From: Terriglobia bacterium
GTDB lineage: Bacteria; Acidobacteriota; Terriglobia; Bryobacterales; Bryobacteraceae
NCBI GenBank assembly: GCA_025358575.1
Contig: JANYJA010000060.1
Coordinates: forward strand, 1-64,000
DNA length: 64,000 nt
Direction of reading: 5' to 3'
Position numbers and translations under genes: made by a program
In this document: positions 1 to 9,375 of the stretch, in pieces
How the letters are laid out: every line of letters begins with the position of its first letter
Position numbering within the stretch: position 1 is the stretch's first letter
The notes under the pieces: generated by a model
What the model saw: only the letters and a program-made list of their open reading frames with translations
Database searches by the model: none
Told to the model about the DNA's origin: nothing

Positions 1-1353
1 TCGCTGATCCCGAACGACCCTATTGACAGGACGGATTACGCGCCCGACCTTTCCAGCGACATGATGATCTCGCACATTCAGAATTTCGCAAACGATCCGT
101 TCAACCTGCGAAAACTTCGCGAGATGGCTGCCTTGCGTGCCAGCGTCAAATCGGTCTTCATTGTCGATGAAGATCGACCGCTGGACGTCCAGTCCATCGT
201 CATTACCGATCCACTGGGTCAGCAATGGCTGGACTACGGCATCGCCGTGAGCAGCGAGCGGCTTGGAAAGCGCGACACCGACGGTAAGCAGTTGCACGTC
301 AGCGTGGCGTACAGCCTCTTGACCGAGAAGGGGAAGTTGATCGTGGAAGACTCCGAAGAGCGCGCTTACTCCGCGTTTCAGGAAGTCGCCGGAGAAAAGC
401 AGTTTATCCCCTTCGTGCTGGCAAACCGTCTTCCGATTGTGCCCGGGAATTACCAATTTGAAGTTCGCATCCTGAATCAGGAGACGGCAAAAATTTCTAA
501 GACTGAACGCAAGCTGAGCGTGGTTCGGGGCCAGCCGATTTCCCTCAGCGGTCCGATCTTAGCTACCGCCGTCGAACAAGCGCCGCAAGCCGATGCATTC
601 ACTCCCTTCCAATACTTTGGAGTTCAATTCCATCCCGCTGCCGCCCACCGTGTAAATACCCAGAATCCGCTTCGTGTCCTAGTGGAGATTAATGCGCCTC
701 CCAACAACATTGAAAATTACGAGATCGAATGGATTCTGGCAAGCGTTCAAAATCGCGAAGCGCGCCACCGCGTCACCGATCCAATCGCCAGCACGGCGTT
801 CAAAGATGGACATCTGCTGCAATCCAAATCGATTCCGCTTGCCGGCCTCGAAGACGGGGAATACCGCGTGGTTATCAACATTCATCCTGCCGGATCGCCG
901 ACAACGTTGGCCTCCATCACTGCCCCGCTAAGCATTTCCGAGGCGCCCGCAGCCGCGGATACGGACTTTCTGGGTCATGCGAGAAACTTGGCGGCGCCGG
1001 GTGTGGCGGCCTACATCCGCGCCCTTGAGGCCATCGCACAAGGTGATGAGGCTGCTGGCGCGGCTTACATGGGCCGTGCTATCGAGCAAAATCCGGCGAA
1101 TTCATTCGCCAGCGCTTACCTCGTTCAGTTTTATTACAGGCAGAAAGATTATCTCCCTATCACCAAGCTCTACGACCGGCTGGGGTGGACCGCTTTTCAA
1201 TCGTCCGCTCAAAGCCTCGCGCAGATTACGATGAGCTACTGGCAATCGGGGAATCGCGCGCAAGCCGCCGAAGTATTGGCGGCGGCGGAGTCTCAATTTC
1301 CAGATAACGCCACGATTGCGATGGTCGCCCGTGTGGTGGAAAAACCGCGATAA
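1..1353 (+). CDS. C-terminal part of an unrecognised protein with a TPR-like tail (5' partial)
   Basis: The frame is open from base 1 without a stop, so the gene begins before the window; about 450 residues are visible. I do not recognise a named domain in the first 300 residues, which alternate short beta-rich segments such as DVQSIVITDPLGQQW and look like two beta-sandwich modules. The last 120 residues are helical, with alanine-rich repeats (AAGAAYMGRAIEQNPAN, then AEVLAAAESQFPDNATI) that read like tetratricopeptide units. In acidobacteria, large secreted proteins often join beta domains to a TPR tail, so an exported protein is likely, but this is inference. It converges on the small gene at 1409-1615, with a terminator hairpin between them. 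Confidence 0.6.
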   Translation, partial: SLIPNDPIDRTDYAPDLSSDMMISHIQNFANDPFNLRKLREMAALRASVKSVFIVDEDRPLDVQSIVITDPLGQQWLDYGIAVSSERLGKRDTDGKQLHVSVAYSLLTEKGKLIVEDSEERAYSAFQEVAGEKQFIPFVLANRLPIVPGNYQFEVRILNQETAKISKTERKLSVVRGQPISLSGPILATAVEQAPQADAFTPFQYFGVQFHPAAAHRVNTQNPLRVLVEINAPPNNIENYEIEWILASVQNREARHRVTDPIASTAFKDGHLLQSKSIPLAGLEDGEYRVVINIHPAGSPTTLASITAPLSISEAPAAADTDFLGHARNLAAPGVAAYIRALEAIAQGDEAAGAAYMGRAIEQNPANSFASAYLVQFYYRQKDYLPITKLYDRLGWTAFQSSAQSLAQITMSYWQSGNRAQAAEVLAAAESQFPDNATIAMVARVVEKPR

Positions 1354-1363
1354 AACGGAAAAA

Positions 1364-1385
1364 GGGCAGACCCGGAGGCCTGCCC
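1364..1385 (-). terminator. Rho-independent terminator
   Basis: On the minus strand GGGCAG and CTGCCC form a 6-bp stem, with a further GC-rich pairing inside the loop. It is followed directly by TTTTT and then another T-rich stretch. It lies 24 bp beyond the stop of the small secreted protein gene at 1409-1615. It could also stop transcription from the plus-strand gene ending at 1353. Confidence 0.75.
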
Positions 1386-1408
1386 GACGGGAAGGATACA
1401 AAAGGAAA

Positions 1409-1615
1409 CTACTTGGCCGCTGGAGTGGTTGCGTCCATCTTGTCCGTTTTGGGCATCTTTGCGGTTTTCATGTGCTTCCTGTGCTTCTTCACTTTGGTGG
1501 TCGGGGCCGAAGTGGTGGCCGTCGCGTCGGTTTTTTGAGGGGCGGCTGCCAGTGAGAGCGCAGCGGATCCGATCATCAGGGAAATGCCAAACATTGCGGT
1601 CGTAATCGTTTTCAT
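1409..1615 (-). CDS. Small secreted Lys/Thr/Ala-rich protein
   Basis: A 68-residue protein. I chose the ATG at 1615 because it gives a classic signal peptide (MKTITTAMFGISLMIGSAAL, cleavage probably after LAAA) and has an AAAGGA ribosome binding site about 12 bp upstream. An upstream in-frame start at 1678 would bury the signal. The mature part is about 45 residues, low in complexity, rich in Lys, Thr, Ala and Met/His (KKHRKHMKTAKMPKTDKMD), and strongly basic. No family is recognised. Similar short basic secreted proteins are common in acidobacteria, with unknown function. It ends in a strong terminator, so it is probably monocistronic. Confidence 0.7.
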   Translation of the reverse strand: MKTITTAMFGISLMIGSAALSLAAAPQKTDATATTSAPTTKVKKHRKHMKTAKMPKTDKMDATTPAAK

Positions 1616-1734
1616 GGTGGTTAGTGTCCTTTGAAGGGAGTTTTCGTTGCCTTCAGTAGTAAAGACGCCTGCGCTCATTAACCCCTAGTGAACACTAAGT
1701 TAAATTGAATTCACCGGTTTGCTACCGTAAAGGT

Positions 1735-3165
1735 ATGGTCTTTTCCGAGTCATTCTTTGCCTCGAAGTTTGCAATCCAGCGCCAGGATCTTGAGAATTAT
1801 CTATCGGATGCGCTCTCCCAGGGCGGCGATTACGCCGACATTTATTTCGAATACCTAGCTACTAGCATGATTGCAATGGATGAATCCATCGTCAAAACCG
1901 CCACGCAGGGAGTTTCTCTTGGCGTGGGGGTCCGCGTGATCTCGGGCGAGCGAACGGGCTATGCGTATAGCGACGATTTGAACCCCGAGAAAATTCGCAA
2001 GGCGGCGAAGGTGGCGGCTTGTATTGCGTCAGGGCCGGCGAAGGTGGAGAAATCGCCGCTGCATGAGGGGCAGAAGCGCAATCTGTATCCTGTATTAACC
2101 GCGCCCAATGAACTCGGGTTCACCGAGCGGGTGGATCTGGTGAAACGCGCCGAGAAGTCGGCCCGCGACTACGATCCGCGCATCTTCCAGGTGCAGGCGA
2201 CTTACGCCGACAGCCTGCGCCATGTGATGGTGGCTAACAGCGACGGCATCCTGAATTTTGATCGCCAGCCTATGGCAAGGTTGAGCGTGGCGGCGCTGGC
2301 ACGGCAGAACGGCGGCGCACCGCAGCACGGGCATTCTGGCGGGGGCGGGCGCGTGGAATTGGACTTCTTCCTGACTGAAAAGACCCCGGAGCACTTTGCG
2401 CGCGAGGCTGCGCGCCAAGCGATCGTGCAGTTGGATGCGGTCGAGGCGCCCGCTGGCGAGCAGACCGTGGTCCTGGGTCCGGGATGGCCGGGGGTGCTGC
2501 TGCATGAAGCGGTCGGGCATGGACTTGAGGCGGATTTCAATCGCAAGAAGACGTCGGCATTCAGCGGGCGTATTGGGCAGCAAGTCGCCAGCAAGCTATG
2601 CACGGTGGTGGATGATGGCACGATGAACAAACGTCGCGGCTCGCTCAATGTGGACGACGAAGGCAACCCGACGCAGCGCAATGTGCTGATCGAAAACGGA
2701 ATTCTGCGTGGTTATCTGCAAGATGCGCTGTCGAGCCGTATTATGAATTCGCCCCCAACGGGCAACGGACGGCGGGAGAGCTACGAGCATATTCCGATGC
2801 CCCGCATGACGAATACCTTTATGTTGTCCGGCGAGAGCGATCCCGAGGAAATTATCCGATCGGTGCCGCGCGGGCTTTATTGCGCCAATTTTGGCGGCGG
2901 GCAGGTGGACATTACCAGCGGTAATTTCGTCTTCTCGGCATCGGAGAGTTACCTGATCGAAGACGGAAAGCTGACCCGGCCAGTTCGCAACGCGACGCTG
3001 ATCGGCAATGGTCCGGAAGCGATGAAATTCGTGAGCATGGTCGGCAACGATTTGAAGCTGGATGAAGGCATCGGCGTATGCGGTAAAGAGGGACAAAGTG
3101 TGCCTGTGGGCGTCGGAATTCCGACTGTGCGCATCGATCGGATGACCGTCGGGGGCACGGCTTGA
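1735..3165 (+). CDS. tldD: TldD family metalloprotease subunit
   Basis: TldD and TldE (PmbA) form a heterodimeric zinc metalloprotease. In E. coli it trims the microcin B17 leader and degrades unfolded peptides and the CcdA antitoxin. The catalytic HExxxH motif is visible as LLHEAVGHGLEAD (His about residue 257, His about 262). It is followed by the family segment around GRIGQQVAS and a C-terminal Gly-rich region (NFGGGQVDITSGNF). The ATG at 1735 gives 476 residues, normal for the family. A TTG at 1705 would add ten residues. TldE follows with a TTGA stop-start overlap, so the two are translated together. No RiPP precursor or cyclodehydratase gene is adjacent, so a housekeeping role is more likely than peptide maturation. 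Confidence 0.93.
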   Translation: MVFSESFFASKFAIQRQDLENYLSDALSQGGDYADIYFEYLATSMIAMDESIVKTATQGVSLGVGVRVISGERTGYAYSDDLNPEKIRKAAKVAACIASGPAKVEKSPLHEGQKRNLYPVLTAPNELGFTERVDLVKRAEKSARDYDPRIFQVQATYADSLRHVMVANSDGILNFDRQPMARLSVAALARQNGGAPQHGHSGGGGRVELDFFLTEKTPEHFAREAARQAIVQLDAVEAPAGEQTVVLGPGWPGVLLHEAVGHGLEADFNRKKTSAFSGRIGQQVASKLCTVVDDGTMNKRRGSLNVDDEGNPTQRNVLIENGILRGYLQDALSSRIMNSPPTGNGRRESYEHIPMPRMTNTFMLSGESDPEEIIRSVPRGLYCANFGGGQVDITSGNFVFSASESYLIEDGKLTRPVRNATLIGNGPEAMKFVSMVGNDLKLDEGIGVCGKEGQSVPVGVGIPTVRIDRMTVGGTA

Positions 3166-4511
3166 GCTCGAATCATCTTCCCGAGATGGCTTCGAGCGCG
3201 GTGGAGCAGGCGATGGCGGCGGGGGCTACGGATGCCGAGTGCACCGTTTCCGAGGGTGAGGAGTTTTCAGCGGGAATTCGGCTGGGGGAAGTGGAAACGT
3301 TGAAGGAGGCCGGGTCGCGCGGCGCGGGATTGCGCATCCTAATTGGGCGAAAGACGGGATCGTCTTATACTTCCGATCTCTCGCCGGAGGGAATTAGGCT
3401 AATGGTTTCGTCGGCCATTGAGCTGGCGGCTGTGACCACGGACGACCCCTTCGCGGATTTGCCCGGCACCGGCGAACTTGGATCCCTGTCAGGCGATCTG
3501 CACCTTTATAACGACGACGTGGCGGGCCTTCAGCCGGGATTCAAAATTGAGCTGGCCAAGCGGGCGGAAAAGGCGGCGCTCTCCGTGGACCCGCGCATCA
3601 CCAATTCGGAGGGCGCTTCTTTCGACTCGCATTTGGGGCGGCGCATTTTTGCCAATTCGCGCGGATTTGCGGGGGATTACCGGTCCAGCTACTGCTCGAT
3701 TAGTGCGGTCCCTGTCGCTAAACAGGGCGATTCGATGGAACGCGATTACTGGTTCAGCACCGCCCGCGGGTTCCTCGGGCTGGAGCAGCCGGAAGATATC
3801 GGACGCAAGGCGGCGGAGCGCGCGCTGCGGCGGTTAGGCGCGGTGAAAGTCGAGACTCAGAAGGTGCCGGTTATATTCGAGCCGCGCACGGCGAGGTCGT
3901 TACTCGAGAGTATTTTCGAGGCGGTGGAGGGACGGTCGATTTACCGCCAGGCCTCATTTCTTCAGGGCAGGATCGGCGAGCGCGTAGCGTCGGAAGGGGT
4001 AACAGTCATTGACGATGGCACGATCCCCGGCCTGTTCGGAACGTCGCCTTTTGACGACGAAGGGGTCCCAACCAGGCGGACGCCCGTGATCGAAAAGGGC
4101 GTTTTGAAGAGCTATCTGCTAAATACATATTCGGCGCGAAAACTGGGGTTGAAGACCACCGGCAATGCGGCGCGCGGACTTACGGGGAATGCGGGGATCG
4201 GGCATGGCAATCTGTACTTGGAAAAAGGCGCACGCACCCCGGCTCAGATGATCGGCGGGATCAAGAACGGCTTCTATGTGACCGAGCTGATCGGCTCGGG
4301 TGTAAACATTGCCACGGGCGATTATTCGCGCGGGGCCGCGGGGCTTTGGATTCGCGATGGCGAGCTCGCCTTTGCGGTGTCTGAAGTGACGATTGCGAGC
4401 ACGTTGCAACAGATGCTGACGACCCTTGAGGCGGCTGACGATCTGGAATTTCGTGGTTCCACGGCTAGCCCAACGGTGATGATTGCGGAGATGACAGTTG
4501 GCGGTCGATAG
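3162..4511 (+). CDS. pmbA: TldE/PmbA family protein, partner of TldD
   Basis: 449 residues, paralogous to TldD over its length but without HExxxH. The equivalent region reads SIFEAVEGRSIYRQASFLQG, as expected for the non-catalytic PmbA/TldE half of the heterodimer. The C-terminal Gly-rich segment (ELIGSGVNIATGDYSRGA) is conserved in this family. I take the TTG at 3162, which overlaps the tldD stop (TTGA). An internal ATG at 3186 is the alternative. The downstream small membrane protein overlaps this gene by 14 bp, so the three form one transcription unit. Confidence 0.9.
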   Translation: MSSNHLPEMASSAVEQAMAAGATDAECTVSEGEEFSAGIRLGEVETLKEAGSRGAGLRILIGRKTGSSYTSDLSPEGIRLMVSSAIELAAVTTDDPFADLPGTGELGSLSGDLHLYNDDVAGLQPGFKIELAKRAEKAALSVDPRITNSEGASFDSHLGRRIFANSRGFAGDYRSSYCSISAVPVAKQGDSMERDYWFSTARGFLGLEQPEDIGRKAAERALRRLGAVKVETQKVPVIFEPRTARSLLESIFEAVEGRSIYRQASFLQGRIGERVASEGVTVIDDGTIPGLFGTSPFDDEGVPTRRTPVIEKGVLKSYLLNTYSARKLGLKTTGNAARGLTGNAGIGHGNLYLEKGARTPAQMIGGIKNGFYVTELIGSGVNIATGDYSRGAAGLWIRDGELAFAVSEVTIASTLQQMLTTLEAADDLEFRGSTASPTVMIAEMTVGGR

Positions 4512-4974
4512 GGAAGAAAAAAAGGCATTTTCCCTCTCGGTGCCGATGATTATTGTCGGATTGTGCGTGATTGTACTCGCGGGTGTGGTCGGCTGGCTGA
4601 CTTTCGGACCAAAACCGGCACCGCCTCCGCCGCCCGTCCTGACCGCCGAAGCCAAGGTGTACTTAGACCGACTGAAGCTGAGTGATGTCGGCATTCAGGC
4701 TGCGGAGAGCTACGTGCAGCAATCCCTCGTTGAGATAATCGGCAAGATCGCAAACACCGGAGGCCGCACGGTGAAATTGGTAGAAGTGAATTGCATATTC
4801 CACAATGTTTATGGTCAGGTAATTCACCGCGAACGGGTGGCAGTGGCAGGACGCCGGACCGGTTCCCTGACGCCTGGCGCGGTAAAGCCCTTTCGACTGG
4901 CGTTCGATAATATCCCGGCAGGCTGGAATCAGAGCATGCCAGATTTGGTAATCGCGCAGATTCAGTTCCAGTAG
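4498..4974 (+). CDS. Single-TM protein with C-terminal beta domain (DUF2393/FxLYD-like)
   Basis: 158 residues. After a short charged N-terminus there is one membrane segment (about 13-36, PMIIVGLCVIVLAGVVGW), a Pro-rich linker (PAPPPPPV), and a beta-sandwich-like domain (GKIANTGGRTVKLVEVNCIF, then RLAFDNIPAGWN). This arrangement matches proteins annotated DUF2393 or FxLYD-domain, which are anchored in the membrane with the beta domain outside; the assignment is from pattern only. The TTG start lies inside tldE (14-bp overlap), so it is probably translationally coupled. There is no known functional link to TldDE. Confidence 0.7.
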   Translation: MAVDREEKKAFSLSVPMIIVGLCVIVLAGVVGWLTFGPKPAPPPPPVLTAEAKVYLDRLKLSDVGIQAAESYVQQSLVEIIGKIANTGGRTVKLVEVNCIFHNVYGQVIHRERVAVAGRRTGSLTPGAVKPFRLAFDNIPAGWNQSMPDLVIAQIQFQ

Positions 4975-5066
4975 GGTCTCGCGAAGGCCGATGTTTTTCT
5001 AAAAAGCACTAAGTAAAATTCCAACCTAACTAACGTTTTTGCTCGAAGAGCCGATCATTTAGTTTG

Positions 5067-6374
5067 ATGCCGAAACTCCTGATTGCTACGTTGGTTATCA
5101 GTTTCGTGGAGTGCCGGGCGCAAAGTCCCGCGCCACCGCCAACCGATTCCGATAACGCAGTCGTGATTCGCGAACTACTCGACGAAGTGCGGCAACTGCG
5201 GGCACGGGTTCAGATTCTTGAATCTCGGATGCCGCGGCACTCTACCGCAGATTCCGCCCGCCCTACGAATGACGTTAAGGTCCAGATGGGTGGCGCGGCT
5301 CCGTCGGCCTCTCACGCCGACACCGAGACAGATCCGGCAGATTCGGCGAACTCGCACGCCTCCCATTCCTTTCTGACCGCGCCGACGCTCAATTTCCACG
5401 GCTATGCGGATCTGGGTTATTACCCGGTTGCTAAAGGGGGGACCACCAGTTCCTTCAGGCTTGGACAAGCAGACCTATTTTTGACGTCGAAGCTATCGGA
5501 CAGGTTGAGTTTCCTGATGGAAACCGCAATCGATTCGGATGCGAACAACCTTCCCGGCGCTGAGATCGAGCGGATTTTTTTGAATTATCGACAGAATGAA
5601 TATCTGAATGTGGTTGTGGGACGGTATCACAGTGCAATCGGTTATTTCAACGGAGCCTTCCATCATGGGCGATGGTTTCAGACCACAACCGACCGGCCAT
5701 TCCTATTCTGGTTCGAAGACAATGGCGGAATTCTGCCTATCCACAACGTGGGGGTAAGCGTGTCGGGGCGCGTTCCATCAGGCAACCTGAACGTGAACTA
5801 TGTGGTTGAAACAGGAAATGGGCGCGCATATCGGTATCCTGGCTCCGCGCCCGTTCAAACAATCAACGATGACAACAACGGGAAATCCATCAATGTCGCT
5901 TTATTTGCGACGCCGCGCGCTATGCCGGGCTGGCAGCTAGGTATGTCCATATATCGCGACCGGGCGACCCCGTATGGATCTCCTAGCGTGGAACAGAGGA
6001 TTCTCACCACCCACGTCGTCTATATCCGCGACCGCGCCGAGTTCATCACGGAAGGGCTCGTGATGCGTAACAGGCAGAAAGCCGGGTCTGGAGGCGATCG
6101 AACTACGAATGTGCCAGCTTTTTACACTCAATTTTCATACCGCTTCGGCGCCGCATCGCGCCCATACTTCCGATTTGAGTTCATGAATCCGGCGGCCTCG
6201 GATCCTTTGGTTTCGCCGGTTTTGGGAAGTTTGGGTTTCCGCCGCTCGTATACAGCTGGCTATCGGCGTGACCTTTCCGAGTTCTGCGCGATCAAGTTTC
6301 AGATCACCAGATGGCGCCGGCGCGATCTCGCCGAGACCACCGAGGGAAGCGCGCAACTCGCTTTTGTTTTCTGA
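5067..6374 (+). CDS. Outer-membrane porin-like beta-barrel protein
   Basis: 435 residues from the ATG at 5067 (a TTG lies one codon upstream). A signal peptide (MPKLLIATLVISFVECRAQS) is followed by a coiled-coil stretch (about 30-55, IRELLDEVRQLRARVQILES), a low-complexity linker, and then alternating amphipathic strands from NFHGYADLGYY to the C-terminal FVF. That ending is typical of outer-membrane barrels. The N-terminal coiled coil plus barrel layout resembles phosphate-selective porin O/P-type proteins. The substrate is not visible. The next gene, a PstS-like binding protein, starts at or just after this stop, and a GGDEF/EAL gene follows, so an anion-related function is plausible but inferred. 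Confidence 0.75.
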   Translation: MPKLLIATLVISFVECRAQSPAPPPTDSDNAVVIRELLDEVRQLRARVQILESRMPRHSTADSARPTNDVKVQMGGAAPSASHADTETDPADSANSHASHSFLTAPTLNFHGYADLGYYPVAKGGTTSSFRLGQADLFLTSKLSDRLSFLMETAIDSDANNLPGAEIERIFLNYRQNEYLNVVVGRYHSAIGYFNGAFHHGRWFQTTTDRPFLFWFEDNGGILPIHNVGVSVSGRVPSGNLNVNYVVETGNGRAYRYPGSAPVQTINDDNNGKSINVALFATPRAMPGWQLGMSIYRDRATPYGSPSVEQRILTTHVVYIRDRAEFITEGLVMRNRQKAGSGGDRTTNVPAFYTQFSYRFGAASRPYFRFEFMNPAASDPLVSPVLGSLGFRRSYTAGYRRDLSEFCAIKFQITRWRRRDLAETTEGSAQLAFVF

Positions 6375-6403
6375 GCACCGCCATCAAAATCAGGAGGGCA
6401 GTT

Positions 6404-6874
6404 TTGTATGCGAGTGTTTTTACTGCCTTCACGGCGGGTGCCAGCACTGAACGCCAACCTCCAATTGCGGTAATGGTAAACATCTCGAATTCAGTGAATG
6501 AGCTCTCCGCCAACCAGCTAAGAAGCGTTCTGCTTGGCAATTTGCGGGAATGGCCCAACCACCGCCGCATCACGATCGTACAGCGTGAACCATCCAGTCC
6601 GATAGTGTCGGCGGTGCTTAGGTCGATTTTGCAAATGTCGGTGAGCGATTACAACCGGTATTTGCTGAACTTGGATTTTAAGGGGCAATTGCCAGTCCCG
6701 GTGAAGAGCCTGATTTCCGACGAGAGCGCATGCAGTTTTGTTTTTAACGCACCCGGGGCGATAGGTTTCCTGTATGCAGAGTCGCTCGCGCAACTGCCCT
6801 GTGGAACACAGGTCCGGATCCTAAGAATCATCGATAAGCCGCAATTTTCGCCGCTAAAGGATTCGAACCGGTGA
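6404..6874 (+). CDS. Small PstS-like periplasmic binding protein
   Basis: About 156 residues matching the short phosphate-binding-protein-like family (type 2 periplasmic fold). The sequence has a beta strand near PPIAVMVNISNSVNELSANQ, the segment LRSVLLGNLREWPNHRRI typical of the single-lobe PstS-like group, and a C-terminal APGAIGFLYAE motif. The start is unusual. TTG at 6404 has a perfect AGGAGG six bases upstream, but the reading frame is open upstream, and a CTG at 6371 overlapping the porin stop would add a basic segment (AIKIRRAVLY) that makes a better signal peptide. It overlaps the GGDEF/EAL gene by GTGA. Role inferred: ligand sensing for the downstream signalling protein. Confidence 0.72.
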   Translation: MYASVFTAFTAGASTERQPPIAVMVNISNSVNELSANQLRSVLLGNLREWPNHRRITIVQREPSSPIVSAVLRSILQMSVSDYNRYLLNLDFKGQLPVPVKSLISDESACSFVFNAPGAIGFLYAESLAQLPCGTQVRILRIIDKPQFSPLKDSNR

Positions 6875-9375
6875 TTCTCAAGTTCATATCCTCCTTGCGG
6901 ATTCGCGAAACTATCCTGATCGCGATCGGCGCCGCCGCGGTTCTAGGAGCCGTCTTTGCGTCCAACGATCTGCTTCATGCGGTCCAAGAAGCCGAAACTT
7001 TTTATTCGGTGGGAATGAACGCGCTGAGCATCGAAGGCGATCTTCAGGAGTATACGCAGGGGAGTCGGCGGGTTTTCGTTTACGCGCTAACCACCAAGGA
7101 TCCAAATGTCCAGCTTCCCTACGTAAACGCTGCGCGAAATGCCGACGTTGACGTGACCCGCCTCTTCCGGAAAATCTCTCTGCTGCCTCTCAATTCCGCT
7201 TCCAAGGAAGAGATCGCGGGTTTCTATCGGGATTGGAACCGGTACTTAAAAGTGCGGAACAGCGTCACGGGGTTGATTTTAGAAGACCAGCCCGCTCTAG
7301 CCATGGAACAGGAGCGTGTCGAAGGGGCAGCCTTATTTGAAAATTGCGCCAAACGTCTAAAGGGGTTAAAGAAGCGGCTCGATCAGAACGCGCAGGAAGA
7401 GTTGGAAGCTGTGCGAAAAACGTACTATCGCTGCGCGGTCGAAGTTGGTTTTCTCATCGTAACGACCATTCTTTTCATTTACTCGTTGCGGATGTTGTCC
7501 GGCTTGAAAACGACGAATCAGCGATTGGCCGAGTCTGAAATGACGGAACGCCAGCGTGGCGAAATTCTGGAAGCGATCAGTCAGAACAAGTCGTTGGATG
7601 AGATTTTGAGATCGATAGCGGCGCTGGTGGAAAAAACGTACACCTCGGGATTGTGCGTGATCACCTTGATGGAGAACAGTATCGAACTCCCATCTGCTCG
7701 CACGGCCCCAGAAAGCTTTAGCCGCTTGAACATGGCTTGCCGAGGCGCGGAAGTGATCGACAAGATGAAATCTAAATGGATTGTGCACATTCGCGCTGGA
7801 AAGGACCACACCGTCGGATCGATTGAAGTATATTTCCCGCAACAAGTGACAGCGATGCCCGAGGATCTCCGGCTGCTTGAGCGAACGGGCCAATTGGCGG
7901 GGCTCGCGGTGGAACACGGGCTAGTCAGTTCACAGCTGGCGTTTCAGGCGAAACACGATGGCTTGACGTCGCTGGTCAACCGCGCGGTTCTTCGGGATCG
8001 CATTGGCGACGCGTTAAAACAGGCCAATGGCGACAAGAAGTCATTCGCACTTCTGTGGATTGACTTAGATCGCTTTAAACAAGTCAATGACAACCTGGGC
8101 CATCACATTGGCGATTTACTTCTGCAGCAAGTCGCGCAGCGCCTGCTTGCTTGCATCCGCGACAGTGACACGGCAGCGCGGATCGGGGGGGACGAGTTTG
8201 TCATTCTGCTGCCTCGGTGTGAAACTTCGCAACTGGCCGTCGAGATAGCAGGGCGAATAGTCGGGCGGCTTAATGAACCGGTGCAAGCACAGCAACACAC
8301 GATTTCGGTCAGCGGAAGCCTGGGAATCAGTTTGTATCCCGAACATGGAGATGACTGCGAAACACTTCTCCGGAACGCTGACACGGCGATGTATGCCGCA
8401 AAAGCGAGTGGGAAGAACATGTTTCAGATCTATGAATCCAAGATGGGCGTGGTTTCGGCGGAGACATTCGAAATCGACCGTCAACTTCGGATCGCGTTGG
8501 ACGGTGGCGGAAAATTGATTGGCCGGAAGATTTCAAGAACCACCGAATTCGAATTACAATACCAGCCTCAAGTGAACAGCAGCGGCACTATCGAAAGTGT
8601 GGAGGCTCTGTTGCGCTGGGATAGCTCGGTGCTGGGGGCTGTTTCGCCAGCGCGATTCGTGCCGATTGCGGAAGAGAACGGAGTTATCGTTGCGCTTGGG
8701 GGGTGGGTTCTACGAGAAGCATGCAAACAGGCGGCGGTTTGGCGGCGAAGAGGCCACGACTTGCGGGTGGCCGTAAATGTATCTCCCCATCAATTCCTGC
8801 GTTGCGATTTTCCGGCGGCAGTGAAGCAGGCTTTGGCCGATAACGAACTTCCTCCCGAACTTCTGGAACTAGAGCTCACCGAGACTGCGTTTGTACGAAA
8901 TCTTGATGACATCGTCGGCCAGTTTGAAACAATCCGGCAACTCGGCGTGCGCATCTCCATCGATGATTTCGGGACAGGAAATTCCTCGCTGAGCTATCTC
9001 CGGGCGCTGCCGGTAGACGGACTCAAGATCGACCGCTCGTTTGTGGCTGGAATTGAATCTATCGATCGAAACACTTTGCCACTAGTGCGGGCGATAGTCG
9101 GCATGGCGCACGGCCTTCGACTGCGCGTGGTAGCGGAGGGGACTGAAACCCGTGGCCAGCTACAAATACTTCGGCGGGAAGGGTGCGATCTTCATCAAGG
9201 CTACTTTCTGCACCGTCCCGTTAACGCCGCTGGAATCGATGCAATTTTGAAATCCTATCCGGCCGGTCACCCGGCGTTTGCGCACGAACCTGATACTGAA
9301 GATCTGGTAGCACTCTCCCGGGTGGGATCACGCGAAATATCGAACGAACCGCAGCAACTTAGGCGTCAGGCCTAG
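6871..9375 (+). CDS. Membrane-bound GGDEF-EAL cyclic-di-GMP signalling protein
   Basis: 834 residues: TM helix about 13-32, a periplasmic helical sensor region, a second TM about 190-212, a GAF-like linker to about 350, GGDEF domain about 365-520, EAL domain about 565-810. The GGDEF motif is intact (residues 439-443), with an inhibitory RxxD site at 430-433 (RDSD). The EAL domain keeps EALLRW (578-583), the ELTET, IDDFGTG and VAEGTE motifs and HQGY, so both synthesis and hydrolysis of c-di-GMP look possible. The GTG start overlaps the stop of the binding-protein gene (GTGA). The porin/binding-protein/GGDEF-EAL order suggests that a periplasmic ligand controls c-di-GMP. The 3' end overlaps the convergent transglutaminase gene by 4 bp. 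Confidence 0.93.
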   Translation: MILKFISSLRIRETILIAIGAAAVLGAVFASNDLLHAVQEAETFYSVGMNALSIEGDLQEYTQGSRRVFVYALTTKDPNVQLPYVNAARNADVDVTRLFRKISLLPLNSASKEEIAGFYRDWNRYLKVRNSVTGLILEDQPALAMEQERVEGAALFENCAKRLKGLKKRLDQNAQEELEAVRKTYYRCAVEVGFLIVTTILFIYSLRMLSGLKTTNQRLAESEMTERQRGEILEAISQNKSLDEILRSIAALVEKTYTSGLCVITLMENSIELPSARTAPESFSRLNMACRGAEVIDKMKSKWIVHIRAGKDHTVGSIEVYFPQQVTAMPEDLRLLERTGQLAGLAVEHGLVSSQLAFQAKHDGLTSLVNRAVLRDRIGDALKQANGDKKSFALLWIDLDRFKQVNDNLGHHIGDLLLQQVAQRLLACIRDSDTAARIGGDEFVILLPRCETSQLAVEIAGRIVGRLNEPVQAQQHTISVSGSLGISLYPEHGDDCETLLRNADTAMYAAKASGKNMFQIYESKMGVVSAETFEIDRQLRIALDGGGKLIGRKISRTTEFELQYQPQVNSSGTIESVEALLRWDSSVLGAVSPARFVPIAEENGVIVALGGWVLREACKQAAVWRRRGHDLRVAVNVSPHQFLRCDFPAAVKQALADNELPPELLELELTETAFVRNLDDIVGQFETIRQLGVRISIDDFGTGNSSLSYLRALPVDGLKIDRSFVAGIESIDRNTLPLVRAIVGMAHGLRLRVVAEGTETRGQLQILRREGCDLHQGYFLHRPVNAAGIDAILKSYPAGHPAFAHEPDTEDLVALSRVGSREISNEPQQLRRQA

